From: Bacillus massiliglaciei
GTDB taxonomy: Bacteria; Bacillota; Bacilli; Bacillales; DSM-1321
NCBI RefSeq assembly: GCF_900098925.1
Contig: NZ_LT622352.1
Location: 62,001-126,000 of the forward strand
Reading direction: 5' to 3'
DNA: 64,000 nucleotides
The position numbers and the translations under genes were made by a program. Below are positions 51,454 to 61,560 of this stretch, one piece after another (position 1 is the stretch's first letter; the number at the start of each line of letters is the position of its first letter). The notes under the pieces were generated by a model. That model was given only the letters and a program-made list of their open reading frames with translations, had not been told where the DNA came from and made no database searches.

Positions 51454-52998
51454 CTAGCCTAAATATTTTCTTTGCAGCTCCGCAATGTTTCGGTATTCCT
51501 GTTCATACAGACGGGAAAGCCTAATATAAATCGGCACGATTTCCCGGTAGATTTCCGCATCTGCTTCATTCGGCTTGTGACTGTAAGTCGCTCCAACCAT
51601 TTCAGAGACCGCGTTCAAATCTTCAATTTCGCCGAGGGCATACATGCCTAAGACAGCTGCTCCGAGGCAGGAACTTTCATAACTGATCGGCACAACGACC
51701 TCCTGATTGAAAATGTCCGCCATCATCTGCCTCCACAGCTCTGACCGTGCAAACCCGCCGGTCGCCTGAATGTATCCCGGCTGGCCGATCAGTTCTTCGA
51801 GTGCGAGCATAACTGTATATAAATTGTAGATAACCCCTTCCAGGACAGAACGGATCATATGCTCCTTCTTATGATGAAGGCTGAGCCCGAAGAAAGAGCC
51901 TTTTGCATCCGCATTCCAGAGCGGTGCACGCTCCCCAGTCATATAAGGATGGAAAATCAGTCCGTCGGAACCGGCTGCAACGCCCGAAGCAATTTTTGTC
52001 AGCACATCATATGGATCGATGCCAAGGCGCTTCGCCGTTTCCACCTCTGCGGCCGCAAATTCATCCCGCACCCAGCGGAACAGCATGCCGCCATTATTGA
52101 CCGGACCGCCGATAACCCATTTATCTTCTGTCAGTGCATAACAGAATGTCCGGCCTTTCGGATCGGTCAGCGGCTTATCGGCAACCGCCCGGATGGCGCC
52201 GCTTGTCCCGATTGTGACCGCTACAACACCCGGTTTAATCGCATTGACGCCAAGATTGGAAAGGACACCGTCACTGGCTCCCACGACGAATGGCGTATCC
52301 TCAGCAAGCCCTGTCTGCAAAGCATAGCTCCGGTCCAGCCCTGTCAGGACATACGTGGTCGGCACCGGTTTTGAAAGCCTGTCCGGAGTTACGCAGGCAA
52401 TCTTCAGCGCTTCCTCGTCCCAGTCTAAGTTTTTTAGATTGAACATACCGGTTGCAGAGGCAATCGAAATATCGATGACATATTCCCCGAACAATCGGTA
52501 ACATACATATTCCTTAATGGAGATGAATTTAGATGCCCGGCTGAACAGCTCTTCCTGTTCATTCCGCAGCCAAAGCAATTTAGAAAGCGGCGACATCGGG
52601 TGAATCGGCGTGCCCGTCCGCATATAAATCTCATGTCCGTTCATTTCGTTCTTCAGTTTTTCCGCCCATTTTGCACTGCGGTTATCCGCCCAGGTAATGC
52701 TCCTTGTCAGCGGCTTTCCGGACGCGTCGACAGCAATGACGCTGTGCATCGCCGAACTGAAGGACACACAGGCGATTTCATCGTTTTTTATATGTACTGT
52801 GCTGAGACAGCCTTTAATAGAAGCAAGAACGGCCTGGAAGATTTCCTCCGGATCCTGTTCTGCTGTGGATGGATTTGGTGTATATAAAGGATACTCCGCA
52901 AGAGATTTAGAAATGACATGCCCCTTCATATCGAATAAAACGGCTTTCGTGCTCGTGGTGCCGATATCAATTCCCATCATATATTTTTCTTTTGACAT
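51454..52998 (-). CDS. Second gluconate kinase (FGGY family), close paralogue
   Basis: A 514-residue kinase very similar to the one at 38040-39590 along its whole length: GIDIGTTSTKAVLFDMKGH, ITWADNRSA, PFVVGASDGVLSNLG, and GGFARSELWRQMMADIFNQE. It is not beside other gluconate genes. The start was set at Met-Ser-Lys-Glu-Lys, behind AGGAGGG; an earlier frame adds 32 unsupported residues. It may act on gluconate or a related sugar acid. Both copies look intact. Confidence 0.88.
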   Translation of the reverse strand: MSKEKYMMGIDIGTTSTKAVLFDMKGHVISKSLAEYPLYTPNPSTAEQDPEEIFQAVLASIKGCLSTVHIKNDEIACVSFSSAMHSVIAVDASGKPLTRSITWADNRSAKWAEKLKNEMNGHEIYMRTGTPIHPMSPLSKLLWLRNEQEELFSRASKFISIKEYVCYRLFGEYVIDISIASATGMFNLKNLDWDEEALKIACVTPDRLSKPVPTTYVLTGLDRSYALQTGLAEDTPFVVGASDGVLSNLGVNAIKPGVVAVTIGTSGAIRAVADKPLTDPKGRTFCYALTEDKWVIGGPVNNGGMLFRWVRDEFAAAEVETAKRLGIDPYDVLTKIASGVAAGSDGLIFHPYMTGERAPLWNADAKGSFFGLSLHHKKEHMIRSVLEGVIYNLYTVMLALEELIGQPGYIQATGGFARSELWRQMMADIFNQEVVVPISYESSCLGAAVLGMYALGEIEDLNAVSEMVGATYSHKPNEADAEIYREIVPIYIRLSRLYEQEYRNIAELQRKYLG

Positions 52999-53176
52999 AA
53001 TGCCCCTCCTAAACAGGCGAATGCGCTCAGGTTTCCCCCAGCATATTAATAATTTTCGTTTGTTCCTTTCTATCATATCAATGAAAGAAAGCATCCTGCC
53101 AGTTATTATGCAGAAAGTCGTAAAAAAGCAATAATTTCACTTTTCTATAATTTCCCCATAATTCCTCATTTTCCTA

Positions 53177-53203
53177 TAACAATCGCTTCATTTAAGCCGA
53201 TAA
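53177..53203 (+). promoter_or_regulatory. SigD-type (flagellar) promoter
   Basis: TAAC, a 15-base spacer and GCCGATAA match the B. subtilis SigD consensus TAAA-N15-GCCGATAT, with one mismatch in each element. It lies about 47 bases before the BMP gene. Confidence 0.75.
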
Positions 53204-53249
53204 AAAGCGTAGCTTAACTTATCTCGATCTTGAAGGAGTGTCATTTTAG

Positions 53250-54206
53250 ATGAAAAAACGAACAGCTAGTTTGCTCGCATGCTTGATGATCCTTGCCACT
53301 TTCGTCAGCGGATGCGGCGTGCAGGAGAGCGATCCGCTGAAAGGCAAATTAAAAGTCGGCTTGATGCTGTCTGATGTCGGGCTCGGTGACCAATCCTTTT
53401 CAGATGCGGCCTTCAGCGGCCTGGTGAAAGCGCGGGATGAATTGGATGTTGTCTTCGATTACCGCGAGCTTGAGGACAGCAACACCTATGAAGAAGGCCT
53501 GAGGCAGCTTGTAAAGGATCAAAACGATCTCATTATTGGCTTAGGATTCGCAGTTCAGGAGGATTTAGAGAAGGTCGCCAAGGATTATCCAAAGCAGCAA
53601 TTCCTCCTCGTAGATTCACAATCCGATTTAAAGAACGTGACGTCCATTACCTTCAAAGAAGATGAAGGAAGTTATTTGGCAGGCGTTGCCGCCGCGATGA
53701 CGACCAAAACCAAAACGCTGGGCTTTGTCGGCGGGGAAAAGGTTCCGCTCATCGAGAAATTTGCTGACGGTTTCGAAAAAGGGGCCAAATCAGTTGACCC
53801 TAAAATGAAAGTCATCCGCACGTATGCAGGGAGTTTCGGAGATGAGAAACTCGGAGCTTCCCTTGCCAAAGACCTCGCTTCCCAAAAAAGTGATGTTATT
53901 TATGCAGCTGCAGGACTGACAGGTGTCGGTTCTTTAAAGGAAGCCGAAAATCTGCATATCCATGCGATTGGCACGGACAGCGACCAATATTATTTCGCTG
54001 AAAAGGCAGTGGTCACCTCGATGCTGAAAAATGTGGATATCGCTTTATTTAATACAGTCAAAGAATATAAGGATGCCGGTGAATTCCCAGAACAGCACAT
54101 CGAGCTGGGACTGAAGGAAGACGGAGTAGGTCTTGCACCGATTCGCATCGTCTCTTCTGCAAAAGAAATTCAAAAGAAAGTAGAAGCCGCTAAAGACGAA
54201 ATGTGA
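53250..54206 (+). CDS. BMP-family ligand-binding lipoprotein, coupled to a chemoreceptor
   Basis: A 318-residue lipoprotein with signal peptide and lipobox FVSGC (Cys22). The mature part is a BMP/Med-type binding protein: [20 protein letters not shown] and [14 protein letters not shown] are characteristic. Usually these serve ABC importers for nucleosides, but no permease or ATPase is nearby. The stop overlaps the first ATG of the next frame by four bases, and the next gene is a chemoreceptor. A SigD-type promoter lies upstream. It is therefore likely the ligand sensor of that receptor. Confidence 0.88.
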   Translation: MKKRTASLLACLMILATFVSGCGVQESDPLKGKLKVGLMLSDVGLGDQSFSDAAFSGLVKARDELDVVFDYRELEDSNTYEEGLRQLVKDQNDLIIGLGFAVQEDLEKVAKDYPKQQFLLVDSQSDLKNVTSITFKEDEGSYLAGVAAAMTTKTKTLGFVGGEKVPLIEKFADGFEKGAKSVDPKMKVIRTYAGSFGDEKLGASLAKDLASQKSDVIYAAAGLTGVGSLKEAENLHIHAIGTDSDQYYFAEKAVVTSMLKNVDIALFNTVKEYKDAGEFPEQHIELGLKEDGVGLAPIRIVSSAKEIQKKVEAAKDEM

Positions 54207-54241
54207 AGGAATTGACAACTAGGGAAAAAATGGGGGATACC

Positions 54242-55894
54242 ATGTCTATAAAAAAGCGAATTTTATTAAACTCACTGATTGGTTTGGCACTGGCTGTTTT
54301 CATGATTGCCTTCATCATCATCCGGATGCTGTCCATTCAAAGCGCGAATGAAGACTATTTGGAAGTACTGTTAAAAGTCCAGAGTCTGCAGGCCAAATTA
54401 GAGGCAGACAGCCAAAGCCTGGATACCTTTGCCTATAATATGTCTGATGCAAATAAAAACCAATCCGTAAAGGACCTGGAAGACACGAATCAGCTGTTCG
54501 TCGAGCTCAAGCCCTTACTAAGCGGACAGCCCGCGAAGATCTTGGAAACCGCTGAAGAAAAATTCACGCAGCTTCAGGATCAGTCCCTTAAAGGCCTGGA
54601 AGAAAAAAACACGGCCGAAGTGAAACGGCAGTCACTCAGAACCCAGGGAATCATTAATGACCTGCATCTGCTTGACCTGTATACATCCAATCATTATGAT
54701 TACCTGCAGGAATCGATGAAATCGAAAATCGGGTCAGTCATTACCTTCGCGCTGATCGGAAGTATCATCTTAATTATCGTAACCGCTGCGGTTGTGCTGC
54801 GGATGGCGAGCCTGATTACCAATCCATTGAAGCAGATGGCCCATAACGCCCAGCAAATCTCCGAAGGAAACCTGCTGGTAGACCCGGTAGATTATAAGCC
54901 GGCTGATGAATTAGGCATGCTGAACCAGTCATTCTCAAAAATGGTCGACCAGCTGACCTCTCTCCTCTCTTCTGTCGATACTTCCAGCCGGAAGGTGACA
55001 CAGTTTGCCGAGGAATTGGACAGCGCGAGCAGCACCCTTACAGAAACAAGCAATCAGGTGGCAATCTCGACCGATGAATTATCACGCGGCACCCAAAGCG
55101 TCTCAGAAGATCTTCAAAGTTCCGTCGAACTGATTGAAAACATGGACCAAGAATTTGGGAACAATGTGGACAGGGTCCAAAAAACCGTCTCACATGTCCA
55201 GGATACAAATGAAGCCATTAAAGAAGGACGGAATGCGATCAACCGGCAAAAGCAGTTTATCACGGAAAGCAAAGAAGCCAACGGGGCCATTGAAAAAGCG
55301 ACTAATGAATTTTCCGGCTATGCCCTTGAAATTGAAAACATGGCCAAGACCGTTTCCGAGATTGCCAATCAGACCAACCTGCTTGCGCTGAACGCCGCCA
55401 TTGAAGCAGCAAGAGCCGGCGAAGCAGGGAAAGGCTTTGCGGTCGTAGCAGATGAAGTCCGCAAATTAGCGGAGCATTCAGGTGAGGCAACCATCCAAAT
55501 TTTCGAAATGGTCAAATTGATCAAAAACAGCCTGGCTTCCATCCTGTCATCCGTATCGGCCGGTGTCAGTCTGACAGAGAAACAAAGCGAGAATATGAAC
55601 GAAACGCTGGAAACCTTCGGACAAATTGAAGGAAAAGTGAAAGGAATATCAGAGACTCTTCACGGGCTGGTCACAGGCGTAGACATGGCGAAAAACGCCA
55701 ATGAACAAGTCCTTCATAATGTGGAAAGCATCAGCGCCGTTGTCGAGGAAACAGCAGCAGGCACCGAGGAAATCTCTGCCTCTGCCAATGAACAGCTTCA
55801 TTCAATCAGCCAAATTGTGGATAAAGCGAATTCTCTCAAAGAGCTCACTGACAATTTGAACGAAGCTGTATCCCAGTTCCAGCTGAAAAAATAA
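54242..55894 (+). CDS. Methyl-accepting chemotaxis protein
   Basis: A 550-residue transmembrane chemoreceptor. TM1 is about residues 9-28, an external helical domain of about 130 residues follows, and TM2 is about 163-187. Then come a HAMP domain ([16 protein letters not shown]) and the cytoplasmic signalling domain, whose tip [20 protein letters not shown] is conserved. The start Met-Ser-Ile-Lys follows GGGGGA; an in-frame ATG 39 bases earlier overlaps the BMP stop. The short external domain without a Cache fold fits signalling through a separate binding protein. Confidence 0.92.
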   Translation: MSIKKRILLNSLIGLALAVFMIAFIIIRMLSIQSANEDYLEVLLKVQSLQAKLEADSQSLDTFAYNMSDANKNQSVKDLEDTNQLFVELKPLLSGQPAKILETAEEKFTQLQDQSLKGLEEKNTAEVKRQSLRTQGIINDLHLLDLYTSNHYDYLQESMKSKIGSVITFALIGSIILIIVTAAVVLRMASLITNPLKQMAHNAQQISEGNLLVDPVDYKPADELGMLNQSFSKMVDQLTSLLSSVDTSSRKVTQFAEELDSASSTLTETSNQVAISTDELSRGTQSVSEDLQSSVELIENMDQEFGNNVDRVQKTVSHVQDTNEAIKEGRNAINRQKQFITESKEANGAIEKATNEFSGYALEIENMAKTVSEIANQTNLLALNAAIEAARAGEAGKGFAVVADEVRKLAEHSGEATIQIFEMVKLIKNSLASILSSVSAGVSLTEKQSENMNETLETFGQIEGKVKGISETLHGLVTGVDMAKNANEQVLHNVESISAVVEETAAGTEEISASANEQLHSISQIVDKANSLKELTDNLNEAVSQFQLKK

Positions 55895-55899
55895 AATAG

Positions 55900-55937
55900 A
55901 AACATCCAATTTCTCACAAGAAATTGGATGTTTTTTG
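55900..55937. terminator. Bidirectional terminator after the chemoreceptor
   Basis: AAACATCCAATTT/AAATTGGATGTTT arms followed by T residues. Confidence 0.9.
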
Positions 55938-55985
55938 CTTAATTTCGGGACGCGGGCTATCTGTGAGCCGCACAGTCAAAATTTG

Positions 55986-58900
55986 CTACTTCCATTTTTT
56001 AAACCATTTTTCCAGCCTTCTTTTATTTCGGTCAAGCAGTCCTTTAAATGTTGTATTGTCCTTTTGCTTTTTATATTCAAAAAAGCTTGCCACCGCAATG
56101 AGGACGAGACCTCCGCCAATCAGGTAGAACCACCATGGCATCGAGCCCCAAAGAGACTTTGTATTCATATAGATATTGAGCAGGATCGTACCGATTCCGG
56201 CCAGAAAATAGGATTTGTATTTCATCATAAAGCCAAACAGAGCAGAAGCCAGGGAAATGACACCAATGACAAGGGCATCCTGCAGCGTATCCCCGCCCAA
56301 TGCATCAAAAATCATCAGGATAAACAGGAAGAATACAGCTGCCATTTCACCCAGCTGAGCATTTTTGTTTGCAGGGAAATATCGCTTGAGCAGAACCGTC
56401 ACTGGCAGTAAAAGCGGCAGGTATTTCACCTCAAACTCGATAACAGCCGGCAGCGGAACATGATTAAGAATAATGAAATAGGCATACACGCCCGCCAGCC
56501 AGGCCAGCACGTCATAGGAAGCCTTTTCTTTCAAATCTGATGCCGAATAGGCAAACCATATCAAACAGACTGCCGGCAGACAGGCCGCAAAAATTTCCAA
56601 ATAGGCAGGACTTTCAACATTTCCGACCGTCCGTACATTGATCAGCAGCAGATACAGAAAGCTGACGCATCGATAAACATCGATTCGGACCCCTTTCTCT
56701 GTCTCTTCCATTAGGCGGGTATAGGCCAGTTTGCTGAACAGCAGCATAACTCCAAGCCACGCGAGCAGGATAAGGACCCCGGCCCCAAGCGGCAGGATTG
56801 CGGTGTAGAATGCATACAGAAGGAAGATAAGCAGAAGCGGGACCGCCACAGCGTTCGCCCATCCTCTTTTCTGCACTATATACCAGCCGAAAGCAAGCAA
56901 CAGCGTCGCCACCCCTGTCGAAACCGCCTCCAGTTTTTCAGGAAAGCCCATCACCCCAGCCTCTAAAATGAAAGTCAATGCCGCTAGATGTACATAAGGA
57001 ACCAATACCCACTCTGTCCACCGCTTCCAATCATGCTGAACAGCCATCCATACCGCCGCCGTAATCGTTGCAGTGCTCATCATTGTAAAGGAAGTCTCGA
57101 ACCCGCTTTGTCCGGATTGCATGATGAACAGAGAGACCTGAGCATGAACAGCCACAAACCCGGCAATCACGATGGCAAGCTTTTCCCAGCCAGCCTTGGC
57201 TTTGAAGGCACTGATTATGTAAAACAGCGGCTGCAGGATATACAGGAACGGAGTCAAATCCAGTATCATAATGCTCAAGCAGCCATATAGCATGGAAAGG
57301 ATGTTGAGGCCATGGCTGAACCAGTAAAAATACGTTCGGCCCCAAGCGGTCTTTCTGCCAAGCCCCTCACTGACAAAAAAGAAGACCAATGGTGCCGCCA
57401 GCAGAATTCCCAGGACAGCCCGATCATCCGTGACATCCAATAGCTGAATCAAGGAAAGGTACAGGAACCCGGAAGCATACAGGACCGGCAGCCATAAAAG
57501 ATGCAGGCGGAAATGCCGGACAGACAGCACTTGAATCCCTGTTCCGATCAAAAGCAAGAGCGTGGCAGTCCACGCCAGCAGCTGATTTGGCAAGACCGCC
57601 GTGATAGAAAAAAAGGACAGGACTTGGCTGATCACAAGAAAGATGCTAAAGAAATAATCTCTTCCTTTTAACAATCTGCCAATTCCGAGCATCATCATGG
57701 CAATAAGCATTAGATAACCGCTCTCCCCTATAAACAACCAGTGCCAATCTGATGTTTCTTTAAAAAATGGAAGCAGAACCAGCAAGGATAAGGTCAGAGA
57801 GAGCGGAAATCCGTATCGGCCGACTGCCCGTAAGACCGGATGCCGCTCACGAACGTACACAAGGACGAACATCCCAGTGACAATGGCCAGATATGCGCTC
57901 AAGGTTTCCCAATGCAGCTGAAAGAATTGCATACAGAGAGATAAAGCGGAAAGAACGGCCGATGTCGAGAGGATACTTTCCTTGAACAGCAGCGCTCTTT
58001 TTTGCTTCAGCAGATAATAGCCAAGAAACAAAGCCAGCTGGATACCGAACAGCAGATGAACAATCGAGTTCACCCTCATATCCAATCCATTTCCGAGATA
58101 AATAAAAGCAAACTCGAAAATCGCAACGGCCGCATAGGTATATATTTTTTTACCTGACAGCCAAACCAGCACAAAGAAATGGGCGCTGATGATCAGCAAA
58201 GCTGCGAATGCCTGCAGATAGGTTTCTTCCTGAACAAGGCTTAATATAGCTGTCAGAACAAAGACACTTGCCGTCCAGCTGACGTACTTTATATTCTCTT
58301 TCCATTCTGGACGGGATTTGCGCAAATACCAATAGATACACATGAAAATGCTTGGCAGCAAAGCCAGAAAAATCAATTCACCAGTCTCTAAGAAGCTGTT
58401 ATAAATCAAATGTAAATACCCATAGCTAAACACCGCACTGAAAGCCCAATCATAGTACTTCTTCCGATATTTAACTGCAATCAGCAGGAAGACAAAGGAA
58501 AGAATAAGCAATGTCAGCGAATAGATGAATGTACTTGTAAATAAGGTAAAAATCACAAATGCCTCAACGATCACCTTGAACTGCATGAATTGGAAAAAAT
58601 AAGGCCTGTAAATCTCAAACTTCTTCCGATTCTTCAAGCTGTCCGCATTCCACATGAGAAGGAGATTCCCTATCCCAGCAATGAAGAACAGCGAATCAAA
58701 AGATGGCGTCAGATAAGCAATTCCAAAATAGAAGGTTAATATAAACGTAAGCATCGATAAAAAAATATAAAATTTCGAACGAAAACGGCCGGCGATTTTC
58801 TGGTAAATCCACAGGCAGACAAGCCCGCCAGCAAAACCAACTAATCCCCTTCCCTCCCCCTCAAGAGATAAATAGTCTCCAAATATTTTATAATAAGCAG

Positions 58901-59522
58901 CTGATAAAATAGCGATTGGAAAAAACAAAGAAGCCAACGTCATAAAAGCAAAAGAAGTCTGCCTGATTTTCAGTTTCATAGACAGGAAGGCCATTCCTGC
59001 AAAAAAGACAGAAACCAAGCTGATGCAGAACACCTTCAGGATGGCATTCATGCTGCCCCAAGAAGATGTCGCAAGCAGGATGCCGCCGATTAACAGCAAA
59101 ATGACGCCGGTTACCAGAATGGCGCCGATGTTCCGTTCACGCCGGTCCGCCGGATTCGTTCTTTTAACCGGGGCCTTAGGCAGGGGCTCACGAGGCTCTT
59201 GTTTTCCTTCTTCCCCTTCAGACCGCCTTTCTTCATTCTTTAACCCAGCTTCTAATCCTCCTGAAACAGCTTGTGCAGGCTCTGGAGGCAGCTGCGGAGA
59301 CGGTTCTTGAGCCTTCACTTGGGGCTGGAGTTTAATTTCCCTCTCTCGGGCTGCTCTTTCTTTCTCTGACAATCTCTGATTATACTCTCGGTCATACGAC
59401 GAACTGATACGGATATATTCCGATTTCTTAATCAGCTTTTTTTCTTTTAAATGGTGAAGTTCTTCTTGAAAGATCTCCCGCCGCAGATGTATCGGGATTC
59501 TCTGCTCTGATGATTCACCCAC
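55986..59522 (-). CDS. Very large polytopic membrane protein
   Basis: A 1178-residue protein. The first 130 or so residues are cytoplasmic, charged and Pro/Glu/Lys-rich. The remainder is almost all membrane helix, roughly 30 or more. The first hydrophobic block NIGAILVTGVILLLIGGILL resembles DUF2157/DUF2339-type and SCO7613-like proteins, whose function is unknown. The GTG start follows GGGGGA. No partner gene is obvious; it converges on the chemoreceptor. No catalytic motif was seen. It may be an envelope or stress-linked protein, but this is a guess. Confidence 0.75.
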   Translation of the reverse strand: MGESSEQRIPIHLRREIFQEELHHLKEKKLIKKSEYIRISSSYDREYNQRLSEKERAAREREIKLQPQVKAQEPSPQLPPEPAQAVSGGLEAGLKNEERRSEGEEGKQEPREPLPKAPVKRTNPADRRERNIGAILVTGVILLLIGGILLATSSWGSMNAILKVFCISLVSVFFAGMAFLSMKLKIRQTSFAFMTLASLFFPIAILSAAYYKIFGDYLSLEGEGRGLVGFAGGLVCLWIYQKIAGRFRSKFYIFLSMLTFILTFYFGIAYLTPSFDSLFFIAGIGNLLLMWNADSLKNRKKFEIYRPYFFQFMQFKVIVEAFVIFTLFTSTFIYSLTLLILSFVFLLIAVKYRKKYYDWAFSAVFSYGYLHLIYNSFLETGELIFLALLPSIFMCIYWYLRKSRPEWKENIKYVSWTASVFVLTAILSLVQEETYLQAFAALLIISAHFFVLVWLSGKKIYTYAAVAIFEFAFIYLGNGLDMRVNSIVHLLFGIQLALFLGYYLLKQKRALLFKESILSTSAVLSALSLCMQFFQLHWETLSAYLAIVTGMFVLVYVRERHPVLRAVGRYGFPLSLTLSLLVLLPFFKETSDWHWLFIGESGYLMLIAMMMLGIGRLLKGRDYFFSIFLVISQVLSFFSITAVLPNQLLAWTATLLLLIGTGIQVLSVRHFRLHLLWLPVLYASGFLYLSLIQLLDVTDDRAVLGILLAAPLVFFFVSEGLGRKTAWGRTYFYWFSHGLNILSMLYGCLSIMILDLTPFLYILQPLFYIISAFKAKAGWEKLAIVIAGFVAVHAQVSLFIMQSGQSGFETSFTMMSTATITAAVWMAVQHDWKRWTEWVLVPYVHLAALTFILEAGVMGFPEKLEAVSTGVATLLLAFGWYIVQKRGWANAVAVPLLLIFLLYAFYTAILPLGAGVLILLAWLGVMLLFSKLAYTRLMEETEKGVRIDVYRCVSFLYLLLINVRTVGNVESPAYLEIFAACLPAVCLIWFAYSASDLKEKASYDVLAWLAGVYAYFIILNHVPLPAVIEFEVKYLPLLLPVTVLLKRYFPANKNAQLGEMAAVFFLFILMIFDALGGDTLQDALVIGVISLASALFGFMMKYKSYFLAGIGTILLNIYMNTKSLWGSMPWWFYLIGGGLVLIAVASFFEYKKQKDNTTFKGLLDRNKRRLEKWFKKWK

Positions 59523-59616
59523 CCAAATTCCCCCTTACCGTTCTATATAATATGAAAATTTTACCATAAAACCATATGTCACTTAAAGCCTCTTTATTCC
59601 CCGGCCTATCTCCATA

Positions 59617-59646
59617 GAAAAAACCCGTTAACTTATAACGGGTTTA
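59617..59646 (-). terminator. Terminator of the WXG100 cassette
   Basis: AACCCGTTA/TAACGGGTT arms with a five-base loop, followed on the minus strand by TTTTTTC, just after the last gene of the cassette. Confidence 0.85.
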
Positions 59647-59651
59647 TTAAA

Positions 59652-60186
59652 TCATTGCCACATCGGCGCGTCATCTTGATTCTCGAACTTGCGTTTCCAT
59701 ACGATTTGTGCTTCTTTCCTCATATATGGAAGGATGTATTCTTTTACATGCTGATTAAATTCAGACCGATCAATCATATTATAAGTCGGAATTCGGACTC
59801 TCTTCCCTTGAAAGGTATCGATAATGATATCTTCAAAAAAGATTCCTTTGATAAACGAAGAGCGACCCATTCTGATTTCCTTAATATCCTTAAAATCAAC
59901 CGATTGTTTTCTGGAATAAATTCGGCCATCCGGCCCTTTGGCCAGCGTATAGAGCCATTTCCCTTGTAAAGGCTGGCCACACGAACATCGTTGTTAACAA
60001 ACCGTACGGCATTGTGAAAATTCCTGCCCCTAAATACAATAAGGAGTATTTTGAATCAAATTGTAAACCACCAATAATGAGAAAAAGTGATGCGAAAATC
60101 CCTCCTGCCGTGCTTAAAAATAACCATACTCTCAGAAACAAGAGTGCTTCTACTTTAAGGGGGCTTTTATCCGGCATTGTTTCCAT
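59652..60186 (-). pseudogene. Frameshifted second copy of the two-TM PH-like protein
   Basis: A near-duplicate of the 179-residue protein at 60208-60747. Its first 75 or so codons match (GGLQFDSKYSLLYLGAGIF), with two helices. At about 59964, five bases (AAAAG in the intact copy) are missing, so the frame breaks after WPAFTR. Beyond that, codons in another frame resume the match: KWLYTLAKGPDGR, then FNQHVKEYILPYMRKEA, up to the same stop. A single 5-nt deletion therefore explains the break. It may be decaying after duplication. Confidence 0.8.
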
Positions 60187-60207
60187 GTATGTATCCTCCC
60201 AGTTCCC

Positions 60208-60747
60208 TTATTGCCACATTTTCGCATCGTCTTGATTCTCAAACTTGCGCTGCCATACGACCCGGGCTTCTTTCCTCATATAAGGAAGGATGTATTCTTT
60301 CACATGCTGATTAAATTCAAAATGGCCGATAATATTATAAGCCGGAATTACAACTCTCTTTCCTTGAAACGTTTCAATGATCACGTCTTTAAAAAAAATA
60401 CCTCGAATAAGAGAAGAAGAGCCTAACCTGATTTTCTTGATATCCTTATAATAAACCGATTGTTTTCTAGAAATAATTTGCCCATCAGGTCCCTTAGTCA
60501 GCGTATAGAGCCATTTCCCTTTTCTTGTAAAGGCCGGCCAGACTAACATAGTCGTTACCAGACCATAGGGCGACGTGAAAATTCCAGCGCCTAAATACAA
60601 CAAGGAATATTTCGAATCAAATTGCAAACCGGCAATAATGAGGACAAGCGACCCAAGCCCCATTCCAGTAGTTGCTAAAAATAACCCTACTATCTCATAA
60701 AATCTCGCTTCTACTTTAAGAGGATTCTCGTCTGGCAGTGTTTCCAT
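60208..60747 (-). CDS. Two-TM protein with a PH-like C-terminal part, intact copy
   Basis: A 179-residue membrane protein. Two helices (about residues 20-40 and 47-66) precede a beta-rich tail with YYKDIKKIRLGSSSLIRGI and NQHVKEYILPYM, like YcxB/PH-type domains. It lies just downstream of a putative glycine-zipper effector gene and has a broken paralogue after it. By position it is a candidate immunity protein against that effector; this is inference only. No family is certain. Confidence 0.65.
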   Translation of the reverse strand: METLPDENPLKVEARFYEIVGLFLATTGMGLGSLVLIIAGLQFDSKYSLLYLGAGIFTSPYGLVTTMLVWPAFTRKGKWLYTLTKGPDGQIISRKQSVYYKDIKKIRLGSSSLIRGIFFKDVIIETFQGKRVVIPAYNIIGHFEFNQHVKEYILPYMRKEARVVWQRKFENQDDAKMWQ

Positions 60748-60761
60748 TTTATGTATCCTCC

Positions 60762-61550
60762 TTACATTGCGCTTTCTTTTTCTAATACAACAGACAACAA
60801 GGATTTAACGTTCACTTCTTGTAAAGTAAATTCATTTTTTCCGCTGCCGGTTACCATCCAATTTTTTTGAGCACCCGGTATAATAAATGTTACATCCATG
60901 AGTACCGGATTATTTTGTTCGTCATATTCCATTTTTGTCAGGCTGTCCATCATGCCGTTTCTTGCTTTCAGATCTTCAATGAAGGCTGATGCCTCACTGT
61001 CCGCGTTAACCTGCTGCAGCACTTGATGGATTAATAGTTCATTTTCTGTAACTCCTGTCAGCAGTTTTTCAAAATCCTCATTTTCCATCACAAACAAAGC
61101 TGGGCTGCTTTCAGGCAGCAGCTCCTGAAAACCAAAAAACTTGCGGATTGGAATTACGGTTTCCGACTTGGTTAAAAGCTTCGTTATTTGGTGAACCTGG
61201 CCGTCATGCAGCAGCTGATGCATAAACGTTCCATCCTCAGTGAAATGAAAAGATAACTGCTCCTCCGTTCCAGTTTCCAGGTCCAGTTTTGCAGCCTGTG
61301 CCGTATATGAGGCATTATGCATGGCATGGATATACGATTTATATCCTTCCTTCAGCTTATATGTTTTTTCTCTAAATTCTACCATCTCTTTTGCAAGCAA
61401 CGACCGGCAGGCAGCCTGAAAAGCAAATTCAAGCTGCTCATCCGGCATTTCTGGGAAATACATCTGCTTCAGACCCAATCCCTGTTCAAATAGGCCCTCA
61501 CTGTAAAAACAAAAAATTAATTCTTCTAAACTAAGATTGACGGATTCCAT
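60762..61550 (-). CDS. Hypothetical protein in WXG100 cassette
   Basis: A 262-residue soluble protein, with a helical first half and a beta-rich second half ending in MVTGSGKNEFTLQEVNVKSL. The layout is loosely like EspG-type secretion chaperones, but I am not sure. It is 10 bases from the gene before it and about 15 from the gene after it, so it is co-transcribed with the cassette. No signal or TM segment. Confidence 0.6.
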   Translation of the reverse strand: MESVNLSLEELIFCFYSEGLFEQGLGLKQMYFPEMPDEQLEFAFQAACRSLLAKEMVEFREKTYKLKEGYKSYIHAMHNASYTAQAAKLDLETGTEEQLSFHFTEDGTFMHQLLHDGQVHQITKLLTKSETVIPIRKFFGFQELLPESSPALFVMENEDFEKLLTGVTENELLIHQVLQQVNADSEASAFIEDLKARNGMMDSLTKMEYDEQNNPVLMDVTFIIPGAQKNWMVTGSGKNEFTLQEVNVKSLLSVVLEKESAM

Positions 61551-61560
61551 CTAACCGCTC

